Part shown: in pieces, positions 35,987-44,259 of the stretch | Numbering within the stretch: position 1 is the first letter of the stretch | How the letters are laid out: the number at the start of each line of letters is the position of its first letter | Source: JBBDIK01 sp040880465 | Lineage (GTDB): Bacteria > Actinomycetota > UBA4738 > JBBDHU01 | Length of the DNA stretch: 64,000 nt | Reading direction: 5' to 3' | NCBI GenBank assembly: GCA_040880465.1 | Contig: JBBDIK010000003.1 | Location: 1 to 64,000 of the forward strand | Position numbers and translations under genes: made by a program | Notes under the pieces: model-generated | The model's input: only the letters and a program-made list of their open reading frames with translations | Told to the model about the DNA's origin: nothing | The model's database searches: none

Positions 35987-36393
35987 TGGTGCGGACGAAC
36001 GTCACGGACCCGGTCGCGGACCTGATCACCAGGATCCGCAACGCGAACCTGGCGTACAAGGAGGACACGATCGCCGCGGCCTCCAAGCTGAACGACGCGA
36101 TCCTCGCCCTCCTGCGCGAGGAGGGCTACATCGCCTCGTTCGCGCGCGAGGGCGATGGCGTGGAGCAAGGCATCCGCATCCAGCTCAAGTACGGCAAGGA
36201 CCGTGAGCGAACCATCACGGGCTTGCGCCGCATCTCGAAGCCGGGGCGGCGCATCTACGCGAAGCGAGGCAAGCTTCCACGGGTCCTCGGCGGCCTCGGC
36301 GTCGCCATCATCTCCACGTCGCAGGGTGTGATGACCGACCGCGAGGCATCGCGCAAGGGCATCGGCGGCGAAGTCCTGGCCTACGTCTGGTAA
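35980..36393 (+). CDS. rpsH: Ribosomal protein S8
   Basis: 137 residues from the ATG at 35980. A second ATG at 35986, overlapping the rpsN stop as TGATG, would give 135 residues and is equally plausible. VTDPVADLITRIRNANLAYK and the C-terminal STSQGVMTDREASRKGIGGEVL identify S8, the central organiser of the 30S platform. Confidence 0.95.
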   Translation: MVMVRTNVTDPVADLITRIRNANLAYKEDTIAAASKLNDAILALLREEGYIASFAREGDGVEQGIRIQLKYGKDRERTITGLRRISKPGRRIYAKRGKLPRVLGGLGVAIISTSQGVMTDREASRKGIGGEVLAYVW

Positions 36394-36405
36394 CGAGAGG
36401 GAGTC

Positions 36406-36951
36406 ATGAGTCGGATCGGCAAGCAGCCCATCGAGATCCCCAGTGGGGTCGAGGTCACGATCGACGGTCCGGCCGTCGCCGTGAAGGGTCCGCGCGGGGA
36501 GCTGCGGCAGAGGTTCAACCCCGAGATGAAGATCGTGCAGGAGGACGGCACGATCATCGTCGCGCGCCCGAACGACGAGGCGTTCAACCGGAGTCTCCAC
36601 GGCCTGACCCGCAGCTTGATCGCGAACATGATCGAGGGCGTGACGAAGGGGTTCGAGAAGCACCTCGACATCGTCGGCGTCGGCTACCGCGCTGCGCTGA
36701 AGGGCAAGGACATCGAGCTCCAGGTGGGATACTCGCACCCGGTCCTCGTGGCGGCTCCCGAGGGCGTGGAGTTCGAGGTTCCCCAACCGACCCGCATCAC
36801 GATCCGCGGCAACGACAAGCAGGCGGTCGGAGAGATCGCCGCGAACATCCGCAAGGTGCGCAAGCCCGAGCCCTACAAGGGCAAGGGCATCCGCTACGAA
36901 GGCGAGTACGTGCGCAAGAAGGCCGGCAAGGCAGCGAAGGCGACGGTGTGA
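36406..36951 (+). CDS. rplF: Ribosomal protein L6
   Basis: 181 residues. GAGAGGGAG lies just before the ATG. MSRIGKQPIEIPSGVEVTI and the C-terminal EPYKGKGIRYEGEYVRKKAGK are diagnostic. Standard length. Confidence 0.96.
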   Translation: MSRIGKQPIEIPSGVEVTIDGPAVAVKGPRGELRQRFNPEMKIVQEDGTIIVARPNDEAFNRSLHGLTRSLIANMIEGVTKGFEKHLDIVGVGYRAALKGKDIELQVGYSHPVLVAAPEGVEFEVPQPTRITIRGNDKQAVGEIAANIRKVRKPEPYKGKGIRYEGEYVRKKAGKAAKATV

Positions 36952-37301
36952 TGGATACGAAGCAGAAGCACGAGGCGAAGGTGCGACGGCACCGGCGGGT
37001 CCGCAGGAAGGTCAACGGAACGGCGGAGCGTCCGCGCTTGGCCGTGTTCCGTTCGAACCGGCACGTGTACGCGCAGCTGATCGACGACGTCCAGTCTCGC
37101 ACCGTAGCTTCGGCTTCGGACCGCGAGACGGGCGCCGCCGGCGCCAAAACCGACCGCGCGACCGCCGTCGGCAAGCTGATCGCCGAACGCGCGAAGGCGG
37201 CCGGCGTGACCGCGGTCGTGTTCGACCGCGGCGGCCGTCTCTACCACGGCCGCGTCGCGGCCGTGGCCAAGGGAGCCATCGAGGGAGGCCTGAAGATCTG
37301 A
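36951..37301 (+). CDS. rplR: Ribosomal protein L18
   Basis: 116 residues from an ATG overlapping the rplF stop (TGATG); a GTG one codon earlier is possible. RPRLAVFRSNRHVYAQLIDD and AVVFDRGGRLYHGRVAAVA identify L18, which binds 5S rRNA with L5. Confidence 0.95.
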   Translation: MDTKQKHEAKVRRHRRVRRKVNGTAERPRLAVFRSNRHVYAQLIDDVQSRTVASASDRETGAAGAKTDRATAVGKLIAERAKAAGVTAVVFDRGGRLYHGRVAAVAKGAIEGGLKI

Positions 37302-37900
37302 TGCGTCGCTACGACTCGCAGGACAACAAGAGCCCGTACGAGGAGCGTGTGGTCACGATCAACCGCGTGTCGAAGGTGGTCAAGGGTGGCCGCCGGTTCT
37401 CGTTCGCGGCGCTGGTGGTCGTGGGCGACGGCGCGGGCCGGGTCGGGGTCGGGTACGGCAAAGCCAAGGAGGTCCCCGCTGCGATCGCCAAGGGTGTGGA
37501 AGTGGCCAAGAAGAAGATGTTCAACGTGCCGCTGATGGGCAAGACGATCCCGCACCAGGTAACGGGCGAGGACGGCGCGGGTGTCGTGCTCCTCAAGCCG
37601 GCTGCGCCCGGGACCGGCGTCATCGCCGGGGGTCCGGTGCGGGCCGTCGTCGAGTGCGCCGGTATCGAGGACATCCTTTCCAAGTCACTCGGGTCCGGGA
37701 ACGCGATCAACATCGTGCATGCAACGGTGGCCGGTCTGAAGATGCTCAAGCGTCCCGAGCAGATCGCAAGGCTGCGCGGGCGCGAGTTGCACCAGGTCGC
37801 GCCGCGGCCGATGCTCGAGGCCGTGGCCGCCGCCGACGCGCGTATCCAGGCCAAGCGCGCGGCCGACTGGGGGGTGGAGGGTGATGGCCAAGAAACTTAG
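37301..37900 (+). CDS. rpsE: Ribosomal protein S5
   Basis: 199 residues, TGATG overlap with rplR. VVTINRVSKVVKGGRRFSFAALVVVGD and VLLKPAAPGTGVIAGGPVRAVVE are hallmark segments. The C-terminal 35 residues extend a little beyond the minimal family length. Confidence 0.96.
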   Translation: MRRYDSQDNKSPYEERVVTINRVSKVVKGGRRFSFAALVVVGDGAGRVGVGYGKAKEVPAAIAKGVEVAKKKMFNVPLMGKTIPHQVTGEDGAGVVLLKPAAPGTGVIAGGPVRAVVECAGIEDILSKSLGSGNAINIVHATVAGLKMLKRPEQIARLRGRELHQVAPRPMLEAVAAADARIQAKRAADWGVEGDGQET

Positions 37901-38072
37901 GGTCACCCAGCGCCGGAGCGTCATCCACCGCCCGAAGGATCAGAAGGCGACCGTGCGCCGCCTCGGCTTGCATCGCATCAACGACTCGGTGCTCAAAGAC
38001 GACCGCCCGGAGATCCGCGGCATGATCTTCAAGGTTCGCCATCTCGTCGACGTCGAGGAGGTGGACGCGTGA
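37884..38072 (+). CDS. rpmD: Ribosomal protein L30
   Basis: 62 residues from the ATG at 37884, with GGAGG five bases upstream inside rpsE. KKLRVTQRRSVIHRPKDQKATVRRLGL identifies L30. Overlaps the end of rpsE by 17 bases. Confidence 0.94.
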   Translation: MAKKLRVTQRRSVIHRPKDQKATVRRLGLHRINDSVLKDDRPEIRGMIFKVRHLVDVEEVDA

Positions 38073-38506
38073 AGCTGCATCACCTGAAGCCGGTACCGGG
38101 CTCCATGAAAGACAAGACCCGTGTGGGGCGTGGCCGTGCTGGTGCGCGCGGCAAGACGGCCGGACGTGGAACGAAGGGCACCGGTGCGCGCAAGTCGATG
38201 CGGGCCGGGTTCGAGGGTGGCCAGATGCCGCTGATCCGGCGCGTTCCGAAGCGGCCGGGATTCACGAATCCGAACCGGGTCGAGTACGCGGTCGTGAATG
38301 TCGAAGCCTTGGCGAAGACGTTCGGATCGGGCGAAGCGGACCCGGCGGCCATGGTCGCGAAAGGTCTGGCCCGCAAGGGCAAGCGTGTGAAGGTGCTTGC
38401 CCGGGGCGACCTCACGGAAGCCCTCACGGTCCGCGCGCACGCGTTCTCGGCGGCGGCGAAGGCCAAGATCGAGGACGCGGGTGGCCGGGCCGAAGTCATC
38501 TCGTAG
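38069..38506 (+). CDS. rplO: Ribosomal protein L15
   Basis: 145 residues from GTG in a GTGA overlap with rpmD. MKLHHLKPVPGSMKDKTRVGRGRAG and GFEGGQMPLIRRVPKRPGF are typical. Last ribosomal protein before secY. Confidence 0.96.
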   Translation: MKLHHLKPVPGSMKDKTRVGRGRAGARGKTAGRGTKGTGARKSMRAGFEGGQMPLIRRVPKRPGFTNPNRVEYAVVNVEALAKTFGSGEADPAAMVAKGLARKGKRVKVLARGDLTEALTVRAHAFSAAAKAKIEDAGGRAEVIS

Positions 38507-38560
38507 CGACGGAACGCCCGGGGAGACGGGCGGACCGCGGGCAGTAGGATAGGGGACGCC

Positions 38561-39832
38561 GTGCTCAGGGCCTTCGTCAACGCATTCAGGATCCCGGACC
38601 TCCGGAACAAGATCCTGTTCACCCTGCTCATGATCGCCATCTATCGGTTCGGCGCCCATGTGCCGGTGCCGGTCATCGACCTGTCGATCGTGCAGGATTC
38701 GCTGAAGGGGCAGCAAGGCGTCCTCGCGCTGCTGAACCTGTTCTCCGGCGGCGCCCTGGCGAACATGGCCGTATTCGCGCTGGGCATCATGCCCTACATC
38801 ACCAGCTCGATCATCATGCAGCTGCTCAGTGTCGTGATCCCGAAGCTCGAGCAATGGCGGAAGCAGGGAGAGACCGGCCAGAAGAAGATCACCCAATGGA
38901 CGCGCTACCTGACGGTGATGCTCGCGCTCCTGCAATCCACTGGCATCGCCTTCGCGCTGCACAACGGGCAGTTCGGCATCGCCGATCCCTTCCCGCCCGG
39001 ATCCTTCACGCCACCGAACGTCGCGCTGATCGTGCTGACGCTCACCGCGGGAACGGCGCTCATCATGTGGATGGGTGAGTTGATCACCCAACGCGGCATC
39101 GGCAACGGGATGTCGATCCTGATCTTCACGAGCGTCATCTCGAGCCTGCCGTCCTTCGGGGTCACGATCTACAAGACGGCCGGGGGACTGAAGCTCGGCA
39201 TGTTCGTCGGGATCATGATCCTGGTGATCGTCGCGGTCGTCTTCATGCAGCAGGGTCAGCGACGGATCCCCGTCCAGTACGCCAAGCGGGTCGTGGGGCG
39301 CAAGATGACCGCAGGCCAGAGCACCTATATCCCGCTGCAGGTGAACCAGGCGGGCGTTATCCCGATCATCTTCGCGTCGTCGGTCATGTATTTCCCGGCC
39401 ATGATCGCTAACACCGTGCAGTCGGAGTGGTTGCAGGGCCTGGTGAACGGCTTCCTCAACCCGAGCGGGATCTCGTACAACCTCGTGCTGGCGACCCTGA
39501 TCGTCTTCTTCTCGTACTTCTACACGGCCGTCGTGTTCAACCCGGTCGAGACGGCGGACAACATCCGCAAGTACGGGGGTTTCATCCCCGGGATCCGTCC
39601 CGGCGCACCGACGTCGAAGTACCTCAACGACGTCCTCGTGCGCATCACGCTCCCGGGCTCGATCTTCCTGGCGGCCATCGCGATCTTGCCCTCGCTCCTG
39701 CTGGCCGTCTGGGGCGTGCAGGACGTCTTCGGCGGAACCTCGATCCTGATCACGGTCGGTGTCGCCCTCGAGACCATGAAGCAGATCGAGTCACAGCTGC
39801 TGATGCGGCACTACGAAGGGTTCTTGAGCTAG
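38561..39832 (+). CDS. secY: Protein translocase subunit SecY
   Basis: 423 residues from GTG, with ten membrane helices. FRIPDLRNKILFTLLMIAIYRFG, the plug region LFSGGALANMAVFALGIMPYITSSI and the cytoplasmic loop QGQRRIPVQYAKRVVG identify the channel of the Sec translocon. A TAGGAT box (38545-38550) lies ten bases before the start and may be an extra promoter in the 54-base gap after rplO. Confidence 0.97.
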   Translation: MLRAFVNAFRIPDLRNKILFTLLMIAIYRFGAHVPVPVIDLSIVQDSLKGQQGVLALLNLFSGGALANMAVFALGIMPYITSSIIMQLLSVVIPKLEQWRKQGETGQKKITQWTRYLTVMLALLQSTGIAFALHNGQFGIADPFPPGSFTPPNVALIVLTLTAGTALIMWMGELITQRGIGNGMSILIFTSVISSLPSFGVTIYKTAGGLKLGMFVGIMILVIVAVVFMQQGQRRIPVQYAKRVVGRKMTAGQSTYIPLQVNQAGVIPIIFASSVMYFPAMIANTVQSEWLQGLVNGFLNPSGISYNLVLATLIVFFSYFYTAVVFNPVETADNIRKYGGFIPGIRPGAPTSKYLNDVLVRITLPGSIFLAAIAILPSLLLAVWGVQDVFGGTSILITVGVALETMKQIESQLLMRHYEGFLS

Positions 39833-39834
39833 CC

Positions 39835-40491
39835 ATGCGCCTCGTCCTCTTGGGGCCTCCAGGAGCAGGGAAGGGCACGCAGGCCCATCGCCTGTCCGAA
39901 CGCCATCGGAACCCCCTGGTCTCGACCGGCGACCTGTTCCGGGAGGCGGTCCGGGACGACACCCCCATCGGCCTGCTCGCGGTCGAACACATGGAGCGCG
40001 GCGAACTCGTCCCCGATGACGTCGTCCTGATGGTCCTGATGAAGCGCCTAGGCGAACCCGACACCGACGAGGGGTTCATCCTCGACGGATTCCCACGGAC
40101 GCTGGCCCAGGCGGAGGCATTGGACAAGGCGCTGGCCGATCAGGGCCGGCCGCTGAACGGCGTCCTGAGGTTCGTCCTCGATGACGAGGTGGTCGTCAAG
40201 CGGCTGGCGGCACGGCGAACCTGCACGTGGTGCCAGCGAACGTACAACCTCGAGATGAAGCCGCCGCGCCACGACATGGTGTGCGACGTCGACGGATCGC
40301 CGTTGACGCAGCGTCCGGACGACGAGGAATCGGTCATCCGCCACCGGCTTGAGGTATTCCACCGGGACACTGACCACCTGGCCACGTACTACACAGGCTT
40401 CGGGATCTTGCGGGAGGTCGACGCGGATGGGACCGAGTACGAGGTGACCGGTCGCGCGGAGGCTGCGATCGACGACCTGGCGGAATCATGA
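39835..40491 (+). CDS. adk: Adenylate kinase
   Basis: 218 residues. It interconverts ATP + AMP and 2 ADP. The P-loop GPPGAGKGTQA, DGFPRTLAQAEAL and the long lid are visible. The lid has CTWCQ and a later Cys (MVCDVDG), suggesting the zinc-binding lid form with an Asp as the fourth ligand. It follows secY by two bases, as in many bacteria. Confidence 0.96.
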   Translation: MRLVLLGPPGAGKGTQAHRLSERHRNPLVSTGDLFREAVRDDTPIGLLAVEHMERGELVPDDVVLMVLMKRLGEPDTDEGFILDGFPRTLAQAEALDKALADQGRPLNGVLRFVLDDEVVVKRLAARRTCTWCQRTYNLEMKPPRHDMVCDVDGSPLTQRPDDEESVIRHRLEVFHRDTDHLATYYTGFGILREVDADGTEYEVTGRAEAAIDDLAES

Positions 40492-41258
40492 TCATCTACA
40501 AGTCGCCCGAGGAGATCGCCCGGATGCACAAGGCCGGCGAGATCGTCGCCGACGCGATCGCCGCGACGACCGCCGCGGTCCGGCCGGGTATCACCACCGC
40601 CGAGCTGGACCGGATCGCCGGGGGCGTGATCCGCGAGGCCGGTGCGACCCCCTCGTTCGTCGGCTACGGTGCGGGCGGCGGGCGGACCCCGTTCCCGGGG
40701 TCGATCTGCGCCTCGATCAACGAGCAGGTGGTGCACGGGATCCCCGGTTCGAGGGTGATCGCCGACGGCGACCTGGTGTCCCTGGACTTCGGCGCGATCT
40801 GGGACGGCTACCACGGCGACGCGGCCGTGACGGTGTTCGCGGGGACACCGCCCTCGGAGGAAGCGGAGCATCTCGTCGACGCCACCCGGGCATCGTTGGA
40901 GGCGGGCATCAAGCAGGTCCAGATCGGCGGGCGGCTCGGCGACATCGGGCACGCGGTCGAGCAGGTGGTGGAGGCGGCGGGGTTCTCGGTCGTCCGCGAA
41001 TACGTCGGCCACGGCATCGGCCGGAACCTGCATGAGGACCCGCAGATCCCCAACTACGGGGCCGCCGGACGGGGGCCCGCCATCAAGCCGGGTCTGGTCA
41101 TCGCCGTCGAGCCGATGGTGAACCTCGGCGGCTGGGAAACCGAGGTCCTGGCGGACGACTGGACCGTGGTGACCGCCGACGGGTCGCTCTCCGCCCACTT
41201 CGAGCACACGATCGCGGTCACCGAAGACGGTCCCGAGGTGCTCACGGCCGCCAGATAA
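40488..41258 (+). CDS. map: Methionine aminopeptidase, type I
   Basis: 256 residues, ATGA overlap with adk. It removes the initiator Met from nascent proteins. Metal ligands can be placed: two Asp in SLDFGAIWDGYHGD, His in YVGHGIGRNLHEDP, Glu in AVEPMVNLG, and Glu in HFEHTIAVTEDG. In most relatives infA follows directly. Here an unrelated cassette intervenes. Confidence 0.95.
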   Translation: MIIYKSPEEIARMHKAGEIVADAIAATTAAVRPGITTAELDRIAGGVIREAGATPSFVGYGAGGGRTPFPGSICASINEQVVHGIPGSRVIADGDLVSLDFGAIWDGYHGDAAVTVFAGTPPSEEAEHLVDATRASLEAGIKQVQIGGRLGDIGHAVEQVVEAAGFSVVREYVGHGIGRNLHEDPQIPNYGAAGRGPAIKPGLVIAVEPMVNLGGWETEVLADDWTVVTADGSLSAHFEHTIAVTEDGPEVLTAAR

Positions 41259-41320
41259 CGGGCGTCGGGCGATGTCAGGCTGCCGCCGGCAAGGATGAAC
41301 GTCGCTGGTTACGGTCGGAG

Positions 41321-41326
41321 TATGCT
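41321..41326 (+). promoter_or_regulatory. Candidate -10 box of the beta-helix cassette
   Basis: TATGCT lies 43 bases before the GTG of the next gene. A TGAACG at 41296-41301 is a weak -35 candidate with a 19-base spacer. It suggests the cassette is transcribed on its own. Confidence 0.35.
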
Positions 41327-41369
41327 CATCCGTCAGTCCTACGCGACAGCCAACAGAGGGTGACCAGCC

Positions 41370-42470
41370 GTGGCAGGAGAGAACGACCTTCCGCGCCGAG
41401 ACTTCCTCGGCTACCTCGCGGGTGGGGCGGGCGGGATGGTCCTGGGCACCCGGGCGGATTCCGCCGGGACCGGACCCGCTCCGATCCCGTTCACGGCCGC
41501 CATGACCGATGTGCGCGGGTCCGGTGCGCGGGGAGATGGAGAAACCGACGACACCGATGCGATCCAGCGAGCCGCATCCGCAACGCCCGTGGGCGGAATC
41601 CTCCTCTTCCCTCCCGGACTGTACGTCGTCTCGAGCACCATCCTGATGCCGCCGGGCATCACGGTCACGGGGTCGGGCATCGGCGACCTCACCAGTACCG
41701 GCATCAGTGCTCTCACGGTCATGGATTCCCTGTTCAAGTGGGACGACGGAACCGCAACGGGCGCTTGCGTTAGGAACCTGACGATCGCGGGTCCGCGGGG
41801 GCTCGGTGGGGGCGATCTCGATGCGGGGGAACTGGGATCCTGCGGTCTCGATTTCGGCCGCGGCGGCTCGAACCTTTCGCTGTCCGGTCTGTATCTGGAC
41901 GGCTTCACCAACGCGGTCGTGTTCCGGCAACAGCAATCGGTCCGGATCGACGATGTGACGTCGACCAACGCCGGGAGTCACGGGTTGGCGCTCCTCGACT
42001 CGGTGATGTTCACGATCACCGGAGGCCTCTTCGGCAATGTGTCCGACCCGACCGACCATGCCGCCAACGTCTACCTTCGAAGATCGGAGGGGAGCGATCG
42101 TGACGTCGCGTCGATCCACATGATCGGCGTGTCCGTCGATGAGGCGATCGGCAATGCGCCGTCGATGTACATCCGTAACGGCCGGGACGTCACGTTCGAC
42201 AGCGGCCTCGTCTACATCTATGAGGGTGAGGTGGGGATCCTGATCGGGGACGGAGGCGCCGCACCCCCCAGCGATGTCACCATCGCGAACTCCCTGGTCA
42301 TCCCGTACGGGACGCACGCCCCTTCCAACACCATCAGGATCATGCCGGGTGCGACGAACACGACGTTGCTCAACGTGAAGACGCGGATCCCTCACGGAGG
42401 AGGCGATATCGATGATCGGGGAACCGGCACGGTCTCCATCAATCTCAACCAATCTGGAGCCATCACCTGA
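41370..42470 (+). CDS. Tat-exported beta-helix protein (pectate-lyase superfamily)
   Basis: 366 residues from GTG. The N-terminus has a clear twin-arginine signal, PRRDFLGYLAGGAGGMVLG, followed by a Gly/Pro linker. Residues 46-68 (TDVRGSGARGDGETDDTDAI) form the pectate_lyase_3 entry motif, and the remainder is a run of short beta turns (VRNLTIAGPRG, LSLSGLYLDGFTNAVVF, VRIDDVTSTNAGSHG) as in right-handed beta-helices. Substrate is unknown; polysaccharide is likely. It lies between map and infA, where no such gene is usual. Its stop overlaps the next gene as TGATG. Confidence 0.75.
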   Translation: MAGENDLPRRDFLGYLAGGAGGMVLGTRADSAGTGPAPIPFTAAMTDVRGSGARGDGETDDTDAIQRAASATPVGGILLFPPGLYVVSSTILMPPGITVTGSGIGDLTSTGISALTVMDSLFKWDDGTATGACVRNLTIAGPRGLGGGDLDAGELGSCGLDFGRGGSNLSLSGLYLDGFTNAVVFRQQQSVRIDDVTSTNAGSHGLALLDSVMFTITGGLFGNVSDPTDHAANVYLRRSEGSDRDVASIHMIGVSVDEAIGNAPSMYIRNGRDVTFDSGLVYIYEGEVGILIGDGGAAPPSDVTIANSLVIPYGTHAPSNTIRIMPGATNTTLLNVKTRIPHGGGDIDDRGTGTVSINLNQSGAIT

Positions 42471-42886
42471 TGCGGGTCGATCGTCGGCTGGCGCTGCTGA
42501 GAGTGATCCTCGTGCTGATAGCGGTCTTTGCGCTCAAGCTCGCGATCGATCAACTACGGTCACCGGCGTTCGGACGACCGGGATGGCTGGTTCCGGCCGC
42601 GGTAGCCGGTTTGCTCTTCTCGGTTGCCGCGCGCATCCCGGTTGGGCTCCCTTTCCGGGTGGGCCGCCCTCTCCTTCTCGGGATCATCCCGGCGGTCCTG
42701 ATACTCAACTCGATGCTTGCCTTCGAGGGTTACCATCTGATGCCCACTGGCCTACACTTCGGGCCGGTGTTCGGGTGGACCCTGTACTCCGAAGGCATGC
42801 TCGCCCTTGCTGTGCTCGTCGGTGTTGCGCTGGCGTCCGGATTCGCACGCGTGGGCCTGAGGGCCGAAGACGTCGGGTCGGCCTAG
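42470..42886 (+). CDS. Small integral membrane protein, unknown function
   Basis: 138 residues with about four hydrophobic helices (roughly 8-27, 38-55, 66-84 and 103-124) and an Arg-rich cytoplasmic N-terminus. No named family is recognised. Its start overlaps the stop of the Tat-exported beta-helix gene (TGATG), so translation is coupled and a shared job at the membrane is plausible, such as anchoring or substrate handling. Confidence 0.65.
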   Translation: MRVDRRLALLRVILVLIAVFALKLAIDQLRSPAFGRPGWLVPAAVAGLLFSVAARIPVGLPFRVGRPLLLGIIPAVLILNSMLAFEGYHLMPTGLHFGPVFGWTLYSEGMLALAVLVGVALASGFARVGLRAEDVGSA

Positions 42887-42934
42887 GCTCGGGCGTAGGC
42901 GACCAGAACACCTGTTCTACCCCAGGCATGCCGA

Positions 42935-42964
42935 TGGACGAAAGCCCAGGTCGTCCCCTATACT
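42935..42964 (+). promoter_or_regulatory. Promoter of the infA-rpmJ-rpsM-rpsK operon
   Basis: TGGACG (42935-42940) and TATACT (42959-42964) are 18 bases apart, the latter one of the best -10 boxes in the window. The infA ATG follows at 43036. It shows that infA and its followers do not depend on the spc promoter. Confidence 0.6.
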
Positions 42965-43035
42965 TTGGCTTCGGCCCTGGACGGGCGTTGTCGCTATGTC
43001 CCCGGGGCAACCCGCTGACGAGGAACCGCGGAGCC

Positions 43036-43254
43036 ATGGCGAAGAAAGATGCGATCGAGGTCGAAGGTACCGTGACCGAGCCGCTGCCCAACGCCATGTT
43101 CCGGGTTGAGCTCGACAACGGGCACAAGGTGCTCGCGCATATCTCGGGCAAGATGCGGATGAACTACATCCGGATCCTGCCGGGCGACCGGGTGCTGGTG
43201 GAGCTGTCGCCGTACGACCTGTCCCGTGGGCGGGTCGTGTACCGCTACAAGTAG
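43036..43254 (+). CDS. infA: Translation initiation factor IF-1
   Basis: 72 residues, standard. MAKKDAIEVEGTVTEPLPNAMFRVEL and VELSPYDLSRGRVVYRYK span the single OB fold. It binds the 30S A site during initiation. Confidence 0.97.
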   Translation: MAKKDAIEVEGTVTEPLPNAMFRVELDNGHKVLAHISGKMRMNYIRILPGDRVLVELSPYDLSRGRVVYRYK

Positions 43255-43266
43255 GGAGTAGGCAGG

Positions 43267-43380
43267 ATGAAGGTCCGTCCGTCGGTGAAGAAGATGTGTG
43301 ACCGGTGCAAGGTCATCCGTCGGCGCGGCCGCATCCTGGTCATCTGTCAGAACCCGCGCCACAAGCAGCGGCAAGGGTAA
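43267..43380 (+). CDS. rpmJ: Ribosomal protein L36
   Basis: 37 residues: MKVRPSVKKMCDRCKVIRRR followed by GRILVICQNPRHKQRQG. The C-x2-C...C-x4-H pattern is the zinc site of the L36 'C+' form. It lies 12 bases after infA. Confidence 0.96.
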   Translation: MKVRPSVKKMCDRCKVIRRRGRILVICQNPRHKQRQG

Positions 43381-43395
43381 GAGGGGAGCGACCGC

Positions 43396-43776
43396 GTGGC
43401 CCGCATCGCAGGTGTCGACCTTCCGCGTGAGAAGCGCGTGGACGTCGGACTTCGCTATATCTACGGCATCGGTGAAACGCGCGCCCGTGCGATCGTGATC
43501 GGCGCGAACGTGGACGGCGCCACCAAGGTCCGCGATCTCTCCGACGAAGAGGTCGTCCGGATCCGAGACTTCATCGACCGCACGTTCAAGGTGGAGGGTG
43601 ACCTGCGCCGCGACGTCGCGCAGGACATCAAGCGCAAGATCGAGATCGGGTGCTACCAGGGCATCCGCCACCGGCGCGGCTTGCCGGTCCGCGGCCAGCG
43701 AACGCACACGAACGCGCGCACCCGCAAGGGTCCGAAGAAGACCGTGGCCGGCAAGAAGAAAGTGACGAAGCACTGA
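43396..43776 (+). CDS. rpsM: Ribosomal protein S13
   Basis: 126 residues from GTG with GAGGGGAG upstream. ARIAGVDLPREKRVDVGLRYIYGIG and the C-terminal GLPVRGQRTHTNARTRKGP are diagnostic. Confidence 0.97.
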   Translation: MARIAGVDLPREKRVDVGLRYIYGIGETRARAIVIGANVDGATKVRDLSDEEVVRIRDFIDRTFKVEGDLRRDVAQDIKRKIEIGCYQGIRHRRGLPVRGQRTHTNARTRKGPKKTVAGKKKVTKH

Positions 43777-44168
43777 TGGCGACTCCCAAGGGAAAGAAGA
43801 CCAAGAAGAAAGAGAAGAAGAACATCCAGCACGGTCAGGCGCACATCAAGTCGACGTTCAACAACACGATCGTCACCATCACCGACCAACAGGGCAATAC
43901 GCTGTCGTGGGCCAGCGCCGGCAACGTGGGCTTCAAAGGTTCGCGCAAGTCGACGCCGTTCGCGGCGCAGCTCGCCGCCGAGGCCGCCGCGCGTCGCGCG
44001 CAGGAGCATGGTCTGCAGAAGGTCGATGTGTTCGTGAAGGGCCCGGGGTCCGGGCGCGAGACGGCTATCCGGTCGCTCGCCGCCACCGGCCTCGAGATCG
44101 TTGCGATCCAAGATGTGACACCGGTGCCGCACAACGGGTGCCGGCCGCGCAAGCGCCGGCGCGTCTAG
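43776..44168 (+). CDS. rpsK: Ribosomal protein S11
   Basis: 130 residues, TGATG overlap with rpsM. The N-terminus is a lysine-rich stretch (GKKTKKKEKKNIQHG). STFNNTIVTITDQQGNTLSWASAG and the C-terminal DVTPVPHNGCRPRKRRRV are standard. rpsD, which usually follows, is absent here. Confidence 0.96.
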   Translation: MATPKGKKTKKKEKKNIQHGQAHIKSTFNNTIVTITDQQGNTLSWASAGNVGFKGSRKSTPFAAQLAAEAAARRAQEHGLQKVDVFVKGPGSGRETAIRSLAATGLEIVAIQDVTPVPHNGCRPRKRRRV

Positions 44169-44259
44169 GAGGTTTTGCACCAACCCGTCGTCCCAGTCGG
44201 TCGCCGGGAAGCACAGCGGAGCGGGGTAGGAGTGGATGATCCCCCGTTCGAGGAGGTAG

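Noticed and set aside
40389..42452. Minus-strand open frame of 687 codons across map and the Tat beta-helix gene
   Set aside because: It spans two convincing plus-strand genes and the promoter gap between them, and has no recognisable domain.
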